A stretch of 32,964 nt of DNA from an uncultured Bacteroidales bacterium (GTDB lineage: Bacteria > Bacteroidota > Bacteroidia > Bacteroidales > VadinHA17): the NCBI GenBank assembly GCA_937871625.1, contig CALMRD010000408.1:1-32964 (forward strand). Direction: 5' to 3'. Shown here one piece after another: positions 19,162 to 28,054 of the stretch (position 1 is its first letter; the number at the start of each line of letters is the position of its first letter). The notes beneath the pieces are model-generated. The model did no database searches, had not been told where the DNA came from, and saw only the letters and a list, made by a program, of their open reading frames with translations. Both the position numbers and the translations under genes were made by a program.

Positions 19162-20562
19162 ATGAAGTTAACATTCTACGGGGCTGCCCGTGAGGTGACG
19201 GGCAGCAAGATACTTATAGAGACGGAACACGGAAAAAACATCCTGCTCGACTGCGGACAGTTCCAGGGAAAGGGTCTGGAGACCGAGGAGATGAACCGGG
19301 CAGTGCCATTCCCTCCCGCCTCTGTTGACCATATTATACTGTCACATGCTCATATAGACCACTCAGGACTCATCCCCTTTCTTTACCGTAACGGGTTCAC
19401 CGGGTCTGTGATCTGCACGAACGCCACTCGTGATCTCTGTTCCATCATGCTTGCCGATTCGGGAAAGATACAGGAGTACGATACCAGGTACTTCAACAGG
19501 AAAAGGGCAAGAAAAAATCTCCCACCCGTTGATCCTCTCTATACACAGGCTGATGCCGTGGCCTCAATGCACCTCTTCATCGGGGTGGCCTATGACCGGA
19601 AGTTCCGCATTGACGACTATACTACCATCAGGTTCACCAATACCGGTCATATGCTTGGCAGCAGCGTGATAACCCTTGAACTCAGGGAGAAAGATGGTAT
19701 CAGGCGGCTGGCATACACCGGTGATATCGGAAGACCTTCAAACAGGATACTGAAGAGTCCCGAGCCATTCCCCCAGGCAGACATCCTCATAACCGAGTCG
19801 ACTTACGGCGACCGCCTGCACCCTACTGCAGAGGAATCTGACGAGGAGCTCTTCAGGGTGGTCCGTCACACATGCGTTGAGAAGAGAGGCAAGCTTATCA
19901 TCCCCGCCTTCAGTGTGGGCCGTACCCAGGAGGTCGTCTATTCGCTTAATTCATTGTACAACGCCGGCAGGCTGCCCAGGGTGGATATCTATGTCGACAG
20001 TCCCCTGTCTGTCAACGCTACGAACATTTTCCGCCTGCATACCGAGTGTTTCAATAGCGATGTCCAGGAAGTGATGCTCTCTGACCCCGACCCGTTCGGA
20101 TTCAACAGCCTCTTTTACATCACAGAGGTTGAACATTCCAAGAGGCTTAACGATATAAGGGAACCGGTAATCATCATCTCATCATCGGGAATGATGGAGG
20201 CCGGGCGCGTCAAACATCACCTGGCAAACAGCATCAGCAACCCTGCCAATACTGTTCTTGCCGTTGGTTACTGTGCTCCTTCCACACTCGGAGCCAGGAT
20301 ACTGGGAGGTGCCGAAGAGGTATCCATACATGGTAACAGCTATGAGGTGAAGGCAGATATTGAAAGGATCGAGTCATACTCCGGCCACGGCGATTACAGG
20401 GAGATGGCCGGCTACCTCTCCTGCCAGGATACCTCCAGGCTGCAGAACATATTCCTGGTACACGGCGAGTATGAGACACAGGTTAAATATCAGTCATATC
20501 TCGAGTCAAAGGGGTTTGGAAATATTGAGATCCCGGCATACGGAAAATCTTTTTCACTGTGA
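19162..20562 (+). CDS. MBL-fold metallo-hydrolase with beta-CASP / RMMBL domain (CPSF73-like, RNA-processing type)
   Basis: MKLTFYGAAREVTGSKILIET; HAHIDHSG zinc motif; GTRD-like LITESTYGDRLHP; FSVGRTQEV; SSSGMMEAGRVKHHL; ESYSGHGDYREM. Confidence 0.93.
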   Translation: MKLTFYGAAREVTGSKILIETEHGKNILLDCGQFQGKGLETEEMNRAVPFPPASVDHIILSHAHIDHSGLIPFLYRNGFTGSVICTNATRDLCSIMLADSGKIQEYDTRYFNRKRARKNLPPVDPLYTQADAVASMHLFIGVAYDRKFRIDDYTTIRFTNTGHMLGSSVITLELREKDGIRRLAYTGDIGRPSNRILKSPEPFPQADILITESTYGDRLHPTAEESDEELFRVVRHTCVEKRGKLIIPAFSVGRTQEVVYSLNSLYNAGRLPRVDIYVDSPLSVNATNIFRLHTECFNSDVQEVMLSDPDPFGFNSLFYITEVEHSKRLNDIREPVIIISSSGMMEAGRVKHHLANSISNPANTVLAVGYCAPSTLGARILGGAEEVSIHGNSYEVKADIERIESYSGHGDYREMAGYLSCQDTSRLQNIFLVHGEYETQVKYQSYLESKGFGNIEIPAYGKSFSL

Positions 20563-20577
20563 TTTATATAATATTCC

Positions 20578-20607
20578 TTTCAGAGTCGTTCTGAAAATTT
20601 ATTTTTG
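20578..20607 (+). promoter_or_regulatory. Hairpin abutting a -7 promoter box (terminator/promoter junction)
   Basis: TTTCAGA (20578-20584) / TCTGAAA (20590-20596), 5-nt loop, followed by AATTTATTTTTG containing TATTTTTG (20600-20607). Confidence 0.5.
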
Positions 20608-20625
20608 CACAAAAATTTCCGAATC

Positions 20626-22092
20626 ATGTTTATAGCAATGGTCATTCTATTCGTGCTGGGTTACCTGGCCATCGCACTGGAGCATCCTCTCAAGATAGAG
20701 AAGGCTGCCAGTGCGCTCATTCTCGGATCTGTCCTCTGGGCTCTGTATGCTCTTTTCAGTGAACAGATCCTCGGTCTTGGCTTTTCCCCTTCATGGGAAG
20801 AGATGAAGATGATGGCCCGGGAGATAATTCAGAACATCATGCCGGTCATGAGTGCTGACGCGTTCGCCACCTGTCCCTTTAATGAGACAGTGGAACTGGC
20901 ATCCCATCCCAATGCATTTGTCAAGTTTGAACTGGCACATCACCTTGTTGAGACTGCTGAGATACTCTTCTTTCTCTTCGGTGCCATGACCATTGTTGAG
21001 GTCATTGACCAGCACCAGGGTTTTACCGTCATCACGAACAAGATATCCACAAACAGCAAGGTCAAACTGCTCTGGATCCTCGGTATCCTCACATTCTTCA
21101 TGTCCGCTGTCCTTGACAACCTCACCACCACCATCGTCATGATAGCCCTGCTCAGGAAGCTGATATCCGACAAACCGACACGGTGGATCTATGCAAGTAT
21201 GATAGTAATCTCGGCTAACTCCGGTGGCGCATGGTCACCCATAGGCGACGTCACCACCATCATGCTCTGGATAGGGGGTCAGATAACCACTGTCAATATT
21301 ATTCTCAAAGTGATTGTTCCGAGCCTGGTAAGCATGATCGTCCCGCTGACCATACTGTCGTTCATGGTTTCGGGCAATGTGACAAGGCCCGAGAGACCTG
21401 CCTACGCCGGTGAGCTGACAACCCCCTTTGAAAGGACATTTATACTCATCCTGGGTATTTGTATGCTGCTGTTTGTGCCCGTCTTCAAGACAGTCACCCA
21501 CCTTCCTCCCTATGTAGGGATGTTGTTCGGACTGGGTGTTCTCTGGCTCGTTTCGGAGATCATGCACCGCGACAAGGAGGATGAGATCAGGAAGAAACTT
21601 ACGATCTACCATATCGTCAAGAAGGTTGACACACCCACGATATTCTTCTTTCTTGGTATCCTCACCGCAGTAGCTGCCCTGCAGAGCGCAGGTCAGCTCA
21701 GCCTGCTTGCGGGATGGCTCGACGAGAAGTTGGGCAACATATACCTGATAAACCTTGCCATTGGGGCCCTCTCGGCCGTGGTTGACAACGTACCGCTTGT
21801 CGCAGGCGCCATGGGTATGTATGATGTGGTCACACCGGACATGCTGCGTATGGCTGCCGATCCGGCCTATGCATCATTCTTCGTGCAGGACGGTCTCTTC
21901 TGGGAGTTCCTGGCCTACTGTGCCGGAACAGGAGGAAGCATGCTGATAATAGGCTCTGCTGCCGGTGTGGCGGCCATGGGCCTTGAACGTATTGACTTTA
22001 TCTGGTATATGAAGAAGATATCATTGCTTGCCCTCGCCGGGTACCTCGCCGGTGCCGGTGCATACTGGCTGCAGGCACAGCTTATACACTGA
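20626..22092 (+). CDS. nhaD: NhaD family Na+/H+ antiporter
   Basis: MFIAMVILFVLGYLAIALEHPLKIEKAASALILGSVLWALYALF; VETAEILFFLFGAMTIVEVIDQHQGF; two DN-containing motifs (SAVLDNLTTTIVMIALL, SAVVDNVPLVAGAMGMYD). Track starts at TTG 20605; ATG at 20626 preferred. Confidence 0.92.
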   Translation: MFIAMVILFVLGYLAIALEHPLKIEKAASALILGSVLWALYALFSEQILGLGFSPSWEEMKMMAREIIQNIMPVMSADAFATCPFNETVELASHPNAFVKFELAHHLVETAEILFFLFGAMTIVEVIDQHQGFTVITNKISTNSKVKLLWILGILTFFMSAVLDNLTTTIVMIALLRKLISDKPTRWIYASMIVISANSGGAWSPIGDVTTIMLWIGGQITTVNIILKVIVPSLVSMIVPLTILSFMVSGNVTRPERPAYAGELTTPFERTFILILGICMLLFVPVFKTVTHLPPYVGMLFGLGVLWLVSEIMHRDKEDEIRKKLTIYHIVKKVDTPTIFFFLGILTAVAALQSAGQLSLLAGWLDEKLGNIYLINLAIGALSAVVDNVPLVAGAMGMYDVVTPDMLRMAADPAYASFFVQDGLFWEFLAYCAGTGGSMLIIGSAAGVAAMGLERIDFIWYMKKISLLALAGYLAGAGAYWLQAQLIH

Positions 22093-22113
22093 GGTTGAAA
22101 AAAATATTTTTGT

Positions 22114-22150
22114 AAAGGGCTTCATCGAATGGTGAAGCCCTTTATATTTG
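22114..22150 (+). terminator. Intrinsic terminator whose 3' end overlaps a -7 promoter box
   Basis: 11-bp perfect stem AAAGGGCTTCA (22114-22124) / TGAAGCCCTTT (22133-22143), then ATATTTG; TATATTTG (22143-22150) matches TAnnTTTG. Confidence 0.85.
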
Positions 22151-22204
22151 CATCCTCTAATCCTCCTCACAGGTACAGATATACCATCATTAATTCCCCT
22201 GAAC

Positions 22205-23362
22205 ATGTTTCTGATCCAGAACTTTGAGTTCGTGCTCTTTGCACTTACACTCGTGGGAGTAGCACTCTTCCACAGGCATACTATGTGGGTGGCCCTCACA
22301 GGCATGACCCTTATCATCATCTACAAGCTGGTGTTCAATGATCCGGCTGACCCGTTCCAGCTCTTCCACCACCTCGGGGAAGAAGGACGTACTCTCATCA
22401 ATCTCATGGGTTTACTATTCGGATTTTCACTCCTCGCAAAGCACTTTGAAGAGTCACATGTCCCTGACCTGCTCCCCAACTACCTCAGCGGGGGGTGGCT
22501 CGGGGCTTTCTCCCTGCTGGTGATGATCATGGTGCTCTCTTCATTCCTTGATAACATCGCAGCAGCCCTTATAGGAGGAACAATAGCCCTGGTAGTCTTC
22601 AGAGGTAAGGTGCACATCGGATACGTGGCTGCCATAGTGGCCTCCAGCAACGCAGGGGGAGCAGGAAGCGTCATCGGTGATACAACTACCACCCTCATGT
22701 GGATCGACGGAGTTCCTGCAATGAATGTCATACATGCATATATTGCAGTAATACCGGCACTTATTGTGTTCGGTATACCCCTCTCGATCATCCAGACAAA
22801 ATTCCAGCCTATACAGAATGATGCCACGCCAGGAATAAAAATAGACTACCGGAAAATAGTGGTTGTAGCCCTGATTCTCGTTGGAGCAATCACCACCAAT
22901 ATCCTGCTTGACTTCCCGGCTGCAGGGGTATGGGGAGGCATTCTTCTCGGAGCGCTCATAACCTCCACCCCCTGGGCAGAACTGAAGAACTCACTGAAAG
23001 GTACTATCTTCCTGCTGGCCCTGGTTCTCTCTGCCTCAATGATGCCTGTTGAAGAACTGCCCTCCGCATCATGGCAGACAAGCTTCGTTCTTGGATTTGT
23101 ATCCTCCATATTTGACAACATACCCCTGACCAAACTGGCTCTTGAACAGGGAGGATACGACTGGGGCATGCTTGCATATGCAGTCGGATTCGGGGGATCA
23201 ATGATATGGTTCGGATCATCGGCAGGTGTTGCCATTACCAATAAATTCCCGGAAGGCAGATCCGTTGCCAGGTGGCTGAAGAGCGGCTGGTGGATTGCGG
23301 CTGCTTACGTGATCGGCTTCCTGGTCCTGCTGGCTATAAAGGGATGGACACCAGTCATATAA
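22205..23362 (+). CDS. Second NhaD/ion-transporter-superfamily sodium:proton antiporter
   Basis: MFLIQNFEFVLFALTLVGVALFHRHTMWVALTGM; paired motifs SSFLDNIAAALIGG and SSIFDNIPLTKLAL; SSNAGGAGSVIGDTTTTLMWIDG. Track starts at TTG 22148, inside the -7 box; ATG 22205 preferred. Confidence 0.85.
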   Translation: MFLIQNFEFVLFALTLVGVALFHRHTMWVALTGMTLIIIYKLVFNDPADPFQLFHHLGEEGRTLINLMGLLFGFSLLAKHFEESHVPDLLPNYLSGGWLGAFSLLVMIMVLSSFLDNIAAALIGGTIALVVFRGKVHIGYVAAIVASSNAGGAGSVIGDTTTTLMWIDGVPAMNVIHAYIAVIPALIVFGIPLSIIQTKFQPIQNDATPGIKIDYRKIVVVALILVGAITTNILLDFPAAGVWGGILLGALITSTPWAELKNSLKGTIFLLALVLSASMMPVEELPSASWQTSFVLGFVSSIFDNIPLTKLALEQGGYDWGMLAYAVGFGGSMIWFGSSAGVAITNKFPEGRSVARWLKSGWWIAAAYVIGFLVLLAIKGWTPVI

Positions 23363-23384
23363 AACCAATAGCCTGAAAAAAAGT

Positions 23385-23406
23385 AAGGCCGGGGTCCCGG
23401 CCTTTT
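23385..23406 (+). terminator. Intrinsic terminator after the second antiporter
   Basis: AAGGCCGGG-GT-CCCGGCCTTTT inverted repeat, 23 bp after the stop codon; T-rich 3' side. Confidence 0.85.
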
Positions 23407-23411
23407 ATAAT

Positions 23412-23450
23412 CATGAAAAAAAAAGAGGCTGCCCTGTCCGGACAGCCTCT
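23412..23450 (-). terminator. Intrinsic terminator of the RRM protein gene
   Basis: AGAGGCTG (23424-23431) / CAGCCTCT (23443-23450); minus strand continues into a T-run (plus-strand A-run directly before the stem). Confidence 0.85.
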
Positions 23451-23463
23451 GCTGTGTTATACC

Positions 23464-23766
23464 TTAGTATCTCTGTTCATCCCTGTCACGAAAATCGCGA
23501 CGGGGCCTGAAAGGTTTCTTCTCTGCCTTCGGCTCAGACTTCTTAACGATGATCTGACTGCCATCGAGCTCTGAATTGTTGAGTTTTTCGATAGCCTCAT
23601 AACCGGCACGGTCATCAGCCATCTCTACGAAACCATAACGCTTGGAAAAGCCGGTCTCACGGTCCATGATAACTTTTGCGGAGATAACCTCCCCAAATTT
23701 GCTGAAAAGTTCCTGAAGGTCTTCTGCTTTGGTAACAGAACTCAGCTTGGCGACAAAAATGTTCAT
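23464..23766 (-). CDS. RRM-domain RNA-binding protein with basic Arg-rich tail
   Basis: RNP2 NIFVAKL, RNP1 KRYGFVEM; C-terminal KKSEPKAEKKPFRPRRDFRDRDEQRY. Confidence 0.95.
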   Translation of the reverse strand: MNIFVAKLSSVTKAEDLQELFSKFGEVISAKVIMDRETGFSKRYGFVEMADDRAGYEAIEKLNNSELDGSQIIVKKSEPKAEKKPFRPRRDFRDRDEQRY

Positions 23767-23857
23767 CTGAAAATTAATTAAATGTTAATAAAACAATAAA
23801 ATCAACAGGGAGGGGTATATGCAATTATGCCGGCCCCTTCAGACCTGCCAATCAACA

Positions 23858-23890
23858 CAAAGGTATTTAAATATTTTTAACATTTGCAAA
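23858..23890 (-). promoter_or_regulatory. Predicted promoter of the RRM gene
   Basis: Minus strand TTTG (23890-23887), N21, TACCTTTG (23865-23858). Confidence 0.6.
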
Positions 23891-23940
23891 TTAATTTAAT
23901 TATTTGAAAATGATCCAATAAGAGAATTCCGGACCGTCTG

Positions 23941-25755
23941 CTATCTTACCAGAGGGGCCGTTTTCCTGCTCAGCCACTCTCTCTCTTCCGGTTCAAGCCT
24001 GTCAGCCAGCATGTTAAATACCTTCTTATGGTAATCGTTCAGCCACTGAAGCTCTGCATCATCAAGGAGCGACAGATCTGTCAGTGCCCGGTCAATATAA
24101 CAGAGTGTAACGGTCTCGAATCTCAGAAAACTACCGTAATCGCTCTCCCTGTCATTGACGCAGAGAATAAGGTTCTCCGTTCTGAAACCGTATTTTCCCT
24201 CGAGGTACACTGCCGGTTCATCAGAGGTAACCATACCCGGTTCAATCACGGTCTTCAGGTCTCCTGTAGCAGCCGAGCCTATGGTCTGGGGGCCTTCATG
24301 CACATTTAGAAAACTGCCCACCCCGTGGCCGGTTCCGTGACCGTAGTTCAGTCCGTTGTCCCACAGGGCCTTTCGTGCCAGCAACTCGATCTGATATCCG
24401 CGGGTGCCGTACGGAAACTTTGCCATGGCCAGGTCAATAGTGCCCCTGAGAGCCAGGGTGAAGTGCTTTCGCATCTCAGTGTCGGGTTGCCCCAGCGCAA
24501 TGGTCCTCGTAATATCAGTAGTACCACCATAGTACTGACCGCCGGAATCCAGCAGAAAGATCCCTGACTGCTCCAGCACGGCATCACTGTCGGGCGACGG
24601 CACGTAGTGAGGCAATGCAGCATGCTCATTGAAGGCAGCTATTGTGGCAAAAGAGGGACCGAGACATCCCTCCTGGCTCATCCGCAGGGACTCAAGCTTC
24701 GCCGAGGCGGAGAGCTCCGTAATCTTCTCACTGCCTATCGTGTTCTCGAGCCAGATGAAAAAGCGGGTGAGGGCCACGCCGTCCCTGATCATAACCTCCC
24801 GCAGGTTCTTTATCTCAGCATCATTCCTGATGGCTTTGAGCCTCGTGGGAATGCTCAGGTCATGAACAACCTTTACAGCTCCCGGAACAGCCCTGCGCAA
24901 AGCAGCCGAGGTGTTTGACGGGGAGAGCAGCAGCCTGCTTCCGGCTGGAAGCGACCTCAGCACCGAGGTTGTAATTTCATACGGCAGAAGCACAACCCCG
25001 TCACGGTCAAATGCAGCCTTAAGGAAACCGGGGATTTTGTCTTCGTCGGCAAAGAGTATCACCTGATCATTGCTTACGATGGCAAACGACAAAAGCAACG
25101 GGCTGTAGGTTATGTCCCTGCCGCGTATGTTAAGGAGCCACATCACATCATCACAGGAGGTAAGCAACTGGTAGTCAACGCTCATGGTCTTCATCCTCTC
25201 CCTGACGCGGTATATCTTCTCATTACGGCTCTCGCCGGCAAATTCCAGGGGCAGGTCAAAGGCTTCCCCGTCCGGTAAAGGTGGTCTGTCATGCCATACC
25301 GGGGTGATCAGATCGCTACTGAGCGAGAGCCTGATACCCTTCTCCTTCAGCTGCAAGCGAAGAAGCCCGGCAACGGAGACAGAGATCACTCTTCCGTCAA
25401 CGGCTACCAGGCTGCCCCTCTTCATCTTTTCTGCAAGCCAGTCAATATATTCAGGGGTGTGAGGTATCTTCAGCCTGACAAGTTCAAATCCTGAATTCAT
25501 CAGCTGGCCGGCTGCCTGAACAAAATAGCGGCTGTCAGTCCAGAGACCGGCAAATTTGGCCGTGATCACCACAGTGCCGGCGGAGCCGGAAAAACCTGTA
25601 AGCCACCTTATCGCCCTCCAGTGATCAGGGAGATACTCCCCGAGATGGGGATCAGCTGAGGGTATTATAAGTGCATCAACACCCCTCTTCTTCATAACTG
25701 CACGAATGGCAGCGAGGCGACTCCTGTGAGCATTCGTATCCATGGCGGCTGTCAT
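23941..25755 (-). CDS. Aminopeptidase P family (Xaa-Pro aminopeptidase), three-domain form
   Basis: Metal-ligand motifs LLDSGGQYYGGTTDITRT, GHGTGHGVG, EPGMVTSDEPAVYLEGKYGFRTENL. Start may be 25755 or 25743 (MDTNAHRS). Confidence 0.95.
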   Translation of the reverse strand: MTAAMDTNAHRSRLAAIRAVMKKRGVDALIIPSADPHLGEYLPDHWRAIRWLTGFSGSAGTVVITAKFAGLWTDSRYFVQAAGQLMNSGFELVRLKIPHTPEYIDWLAEKMKRGSLVAVDGRVISVSVAGLLRLQLKEKGIRLSLSSDLITPVWHDRPPLPDGEAFDLPLEFAGESRNEKIYRVRERMKTMSVDYQLLTSCDDVMWLLNIRGRDITYSPLLLSFAIVSNDQVILFADEDKIPGFLKAAFDRDGVVLLPYEITTSVLRSLPAGSRLLLSPSNTSAALRRAVPGAVKVVHDLSIPTRLKAIRNDAEIKNLREVMIRDGVALTRFFIWLENTIGSEKITELSASAKLESLRMSQEGCLGPSFATIAAFNEHAALPHYVPSPDSDAVLEQSGIFLLDSGGQYYGGTTDITRTIALGQPDTEMRKHFTLALRGTIDLAMAKFPYGTRGYQIELLARKALWDNGLNYGHGTGHGVGSFLNVHEGPQTIGSAATGDLKTVIEPGMVTSDEPAVYLEGKYGFRTENLILCVNDRESDYGSFLRFETVTLCYIDRALTDLSLLDDAELQWLNDYHKKVFNMLADRLEPEEREWLSRKTAPLVR

Positions 25756-27917
25756 CAGAATTCCTCCTTGCCAAAGAAATGCCTCAGCCAGAAGCTATTC
25801 GCCTCATTTGTCATAAAGACCCTCTTGGGGCCGCCCCAACCGTGGCGCTCTCCTGGGTAAATCATCATTTCAAACGGTTTGTTCAGGTCCTGCAGGGTGG
25901 TCACAAGCCATATAGTGTTCTGCATGTGCACGTTATCGTCAATATCGCCGTGCCGAAGGAGCAGCCTGCCCCTGAGATTCTCCGCATAGGTCAGCACGGA
26001 GCCTAGCCTGTAGCCTTCAGGATTATCCTCCGGGGTGTCCATGAATCTCTCGGTATACACATTGTCATAAAGCTTCCAGTCGGTAACCGAATAATCAGCA
26101 ATACCGTGAGTCCAGTAATCAGCTCCTGCCGTAAGTGCCATGCAGGTCACATACCCGCCATAGGAACCGCCGGTGATACCCATGCGTGAGGAGTCTACCC
26201 AGGGCTGTTCCCGAAGCCACTTAACGGCATCTGAATAATCTGAAATCTCCCACTTGCCCAATGAACGGTGCATGTAGTCCAGTCCCCGCTTCCCGAATGT
26301 ACCCGACCCGCGGTGGTCAACATTTATAGTTACAATACCATTCTCAGCATACCACCGCGGCTGGTAGCCCATCCACCTGTTGCGGATGCTGCCTGCATCA
26401 GGGCCGCCGTAGACAGTGAATACGACCGGATATTTCTTTGCAGGATCGAAGCTGACAGGATATGTGATCAGGGCAGGCATATCAAAGAGACCGTCGGCAC
26501 TCTTTATGGTTACCAGCTCCTGCCTCTGATGCTTCTCAGCATCAAATGCTGTTATCTCTTCACTGTGGATGGTACGTACCATCCTGCCTTTCCTGTCAAT
26601 GAGATCAATGCTGCCCGGGCTCTCAAGGCTGCTCCAGCTGTCGAGGAACCATGAGCCTCCCGGTGACACTGAGGCTGCATGATAGCCTCCACCGGCTGTT
26701 ACCTTTAAAAGCTTCGTGCCGTCAAGCCTGGCCCTGTAAAGATGGTTGTCAAGGGCATCAGGACCGGTACCGTTGAAGTAGATCTCCCCCCGGGCCTCAT
26801 CTACCCTTACAATTGAGGTCACCTTCCAGTCGAAATCAGTGATCTGTGACTTCAGGACTCCATCCCACCCGTACCAGTAGAGATTGTACCAGTCGTTACG
26901 GTAACTCCTGACAATAAACCCGCTTCCGTCACTCATCACATGGATATCCTCAAAGAAATCCACCCATGTCGGCCTCGTCTCCCGGTATATTTCCATATAG
27001 TCACCGGTAGTCACATCGGCAAGAATAAAGCGCATGTCATCCTGGTCTCTGTTAAGAACCTGTATCATCAGCTTTTTACTGTCAGGGGTCCATGAGGGCC
27101 ATGCTATGTACTGGTCTGTCTCTTCATCAGTTTTAACCCAGGTTGTCTCACCCGTTGAAATATCCACAACTCCCATCTTCACTTTCGGATTGGGATCACC
27201 GGCTTTCGGGTAAGAGGTTATCTCCAACTCACCCCGGGGGCCGTCGCTATCCTCCAGCCTGTTCAGGTAATATTGGGGCACAGGGTTGTCATCGGTATGC
27301 AGGTATGCGATGCTCCCTGCATCAGGAGACCACCAGAAGGCTGCATACCTTGAGGCTCTCCCAAGTATCTCCTCATAGTAAACCCATGAGGCCCAGCCGT
27401 TATAAATCTTCTCATCGGCATCGAAAGTCAGTCTTGTCTCCTTTCCGGCGTCGAGGTCATATGCGTAAAGATCCTTCTCTTTTGTATAGGCAATCTTCCT
27501 GTCGCCGGGGGCAAACCTCATGTTCACCTCTTTGCCGCTGTCTTCAGTAAGTCTGATCCCTGTGCTGACACTCCCGTCATAATACCACAGATCATTATCC
27601 CGGAGGACCACAACAGCCTTCATGTCTGAAGATACCGCCACATCAGGCCCCGCTTCAACACCCTCAGGCAGCATCTCCCGGAGCTCCTGCATTTCGCTTT
27701 TATAATCGGTAACAGCAACTGACCTGCCTGTCCTGCAGTTAAATTCGGAAATCACCGGATTCTTTTCCTCATCAAGGGTGCGGATAAGCATGCGGTTGTC
27801 ATCAATCCATCTGATCAGCCCCGGCTGCTGATCTGAAAATCCCGGTCGCTGACCGGAAAGGCTTAGGGTTAAAATTAAAAGTAACGAAAACTGGATAAGC
27901 CTGAACATCTGTTTCAT
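25755..27917 (-). CDS. Dipeptidyl peptidase IV-like S9 family serine peptidase
   Basis: GITGGSYGGYVTCMA (Ser), HGDIDDNVHMQNT (Asp), GERHGWGGP (His); YYEEILGRASRYAAFWWSPD Glu motif; signal peptide from MKQMFRLIQFSLLLILTLSLSGQ (27917; track start 27974). Confidence 0.95.
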   Translation of the reverse strand: MKQMFRLIQFSLLLILTLSLSGQRPGFSDQQPGLIRWIDDNRMLIRTLDEEKNPVISEFNCRTGRSVAVTDYKSEMQELREMLPEGVEAGPDVAVSSDMKAVVVLRDNDLWYYDGSVSTGIRLTEDSGKEVNMRFAPGDRKIAYTKEKDLYAYDLDAGKETRLTFDADEKIYNGWASWVYYEEILGRASRYAAFWWSPDAGSIAYLHTDDNPVPQYYLNRLEDSDGPRGELEITSYPKAGDPNPKVKMGVVDISTGETTWVKTDEETDQYIAWPSWTPDSKKLMIQVLNRDQDDMRFILADVTTGDYMEIYRETRPTWVDFFEDIHVMSDGSGFIVRSYRNDWYNLYWYGWDGVLKSQITDFDWKVTSIVRVDEARGEIYFNGTGPDALDNHLYRARLDGTKLLKVTAGGGYHAASVSPGGSWFLDSWSSLESPGSIDLIDRKGRMVRTIHSEEITAFDAEKHQRQELVTIKSADGLFDMPALITYPVSFDPAKKYPVVFTVYGGPDAGSIRNRWMGYQPRWYAENGIVTINVDHRGSGTFGKRGLDYMHRSLGKWEISDYSDAVKWLREQPWVDSSRMGITGGSYGGYVTCMALTAGADYWTHGIADYSVTDWKLYDNVYTERFMDTPEDNPEGYRLGSVLTYAENLRGRLLLRHGDIDDNVHMQNTIWLVTTLQDLNKPFEMMIYPGERHGWGGPKRVFMTNEANSFWLRHFFGKEEF

Positions 27918-27955
27918 CATAGTGACTCTGTGGTTAAGAATTTGTTTAATGCGAA

Positions 27956-27963
27956 CAAATATA
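27956..27963 (-). promoter_or_regulatory. -7 element TATATTTG for the DPP-IV / aminopeptidase P pair
   Basis: Exact TAnnTTTG match on the minus strand, about 40 bp upstream of the start at 27917. Confidence 0.5.
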
Positions 27964-28030
27964 AGAAAGTTCATCCACCGTTACTTCGAAGATGTCCAGG
28001 AGCATATAATGAAAATGCCGGTGTATTGTT

Positions 28031-28038
28031 TACCTTTG
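28031..28038 (+). promoter_or_regulatory. -7 element TACCTTTG for the acyltransferase-like gene
   Basis: Exact TAnnTTTG match 17 bp upstream of ATG 28055. Confidence 0.45.
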
Positions 28039-28054
28039 TACAAACAAACGATGG

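Noticed and set aside
20605-20628. Upstream TTG start of the NhaD ORF as given in the track
   Set aside because: The TTG is part of the TATTTTTG promoter box; ATG at 20626 gives a normal membrane-protein N-terminus. The same applies to TTG 22148 versus ATG 22205.
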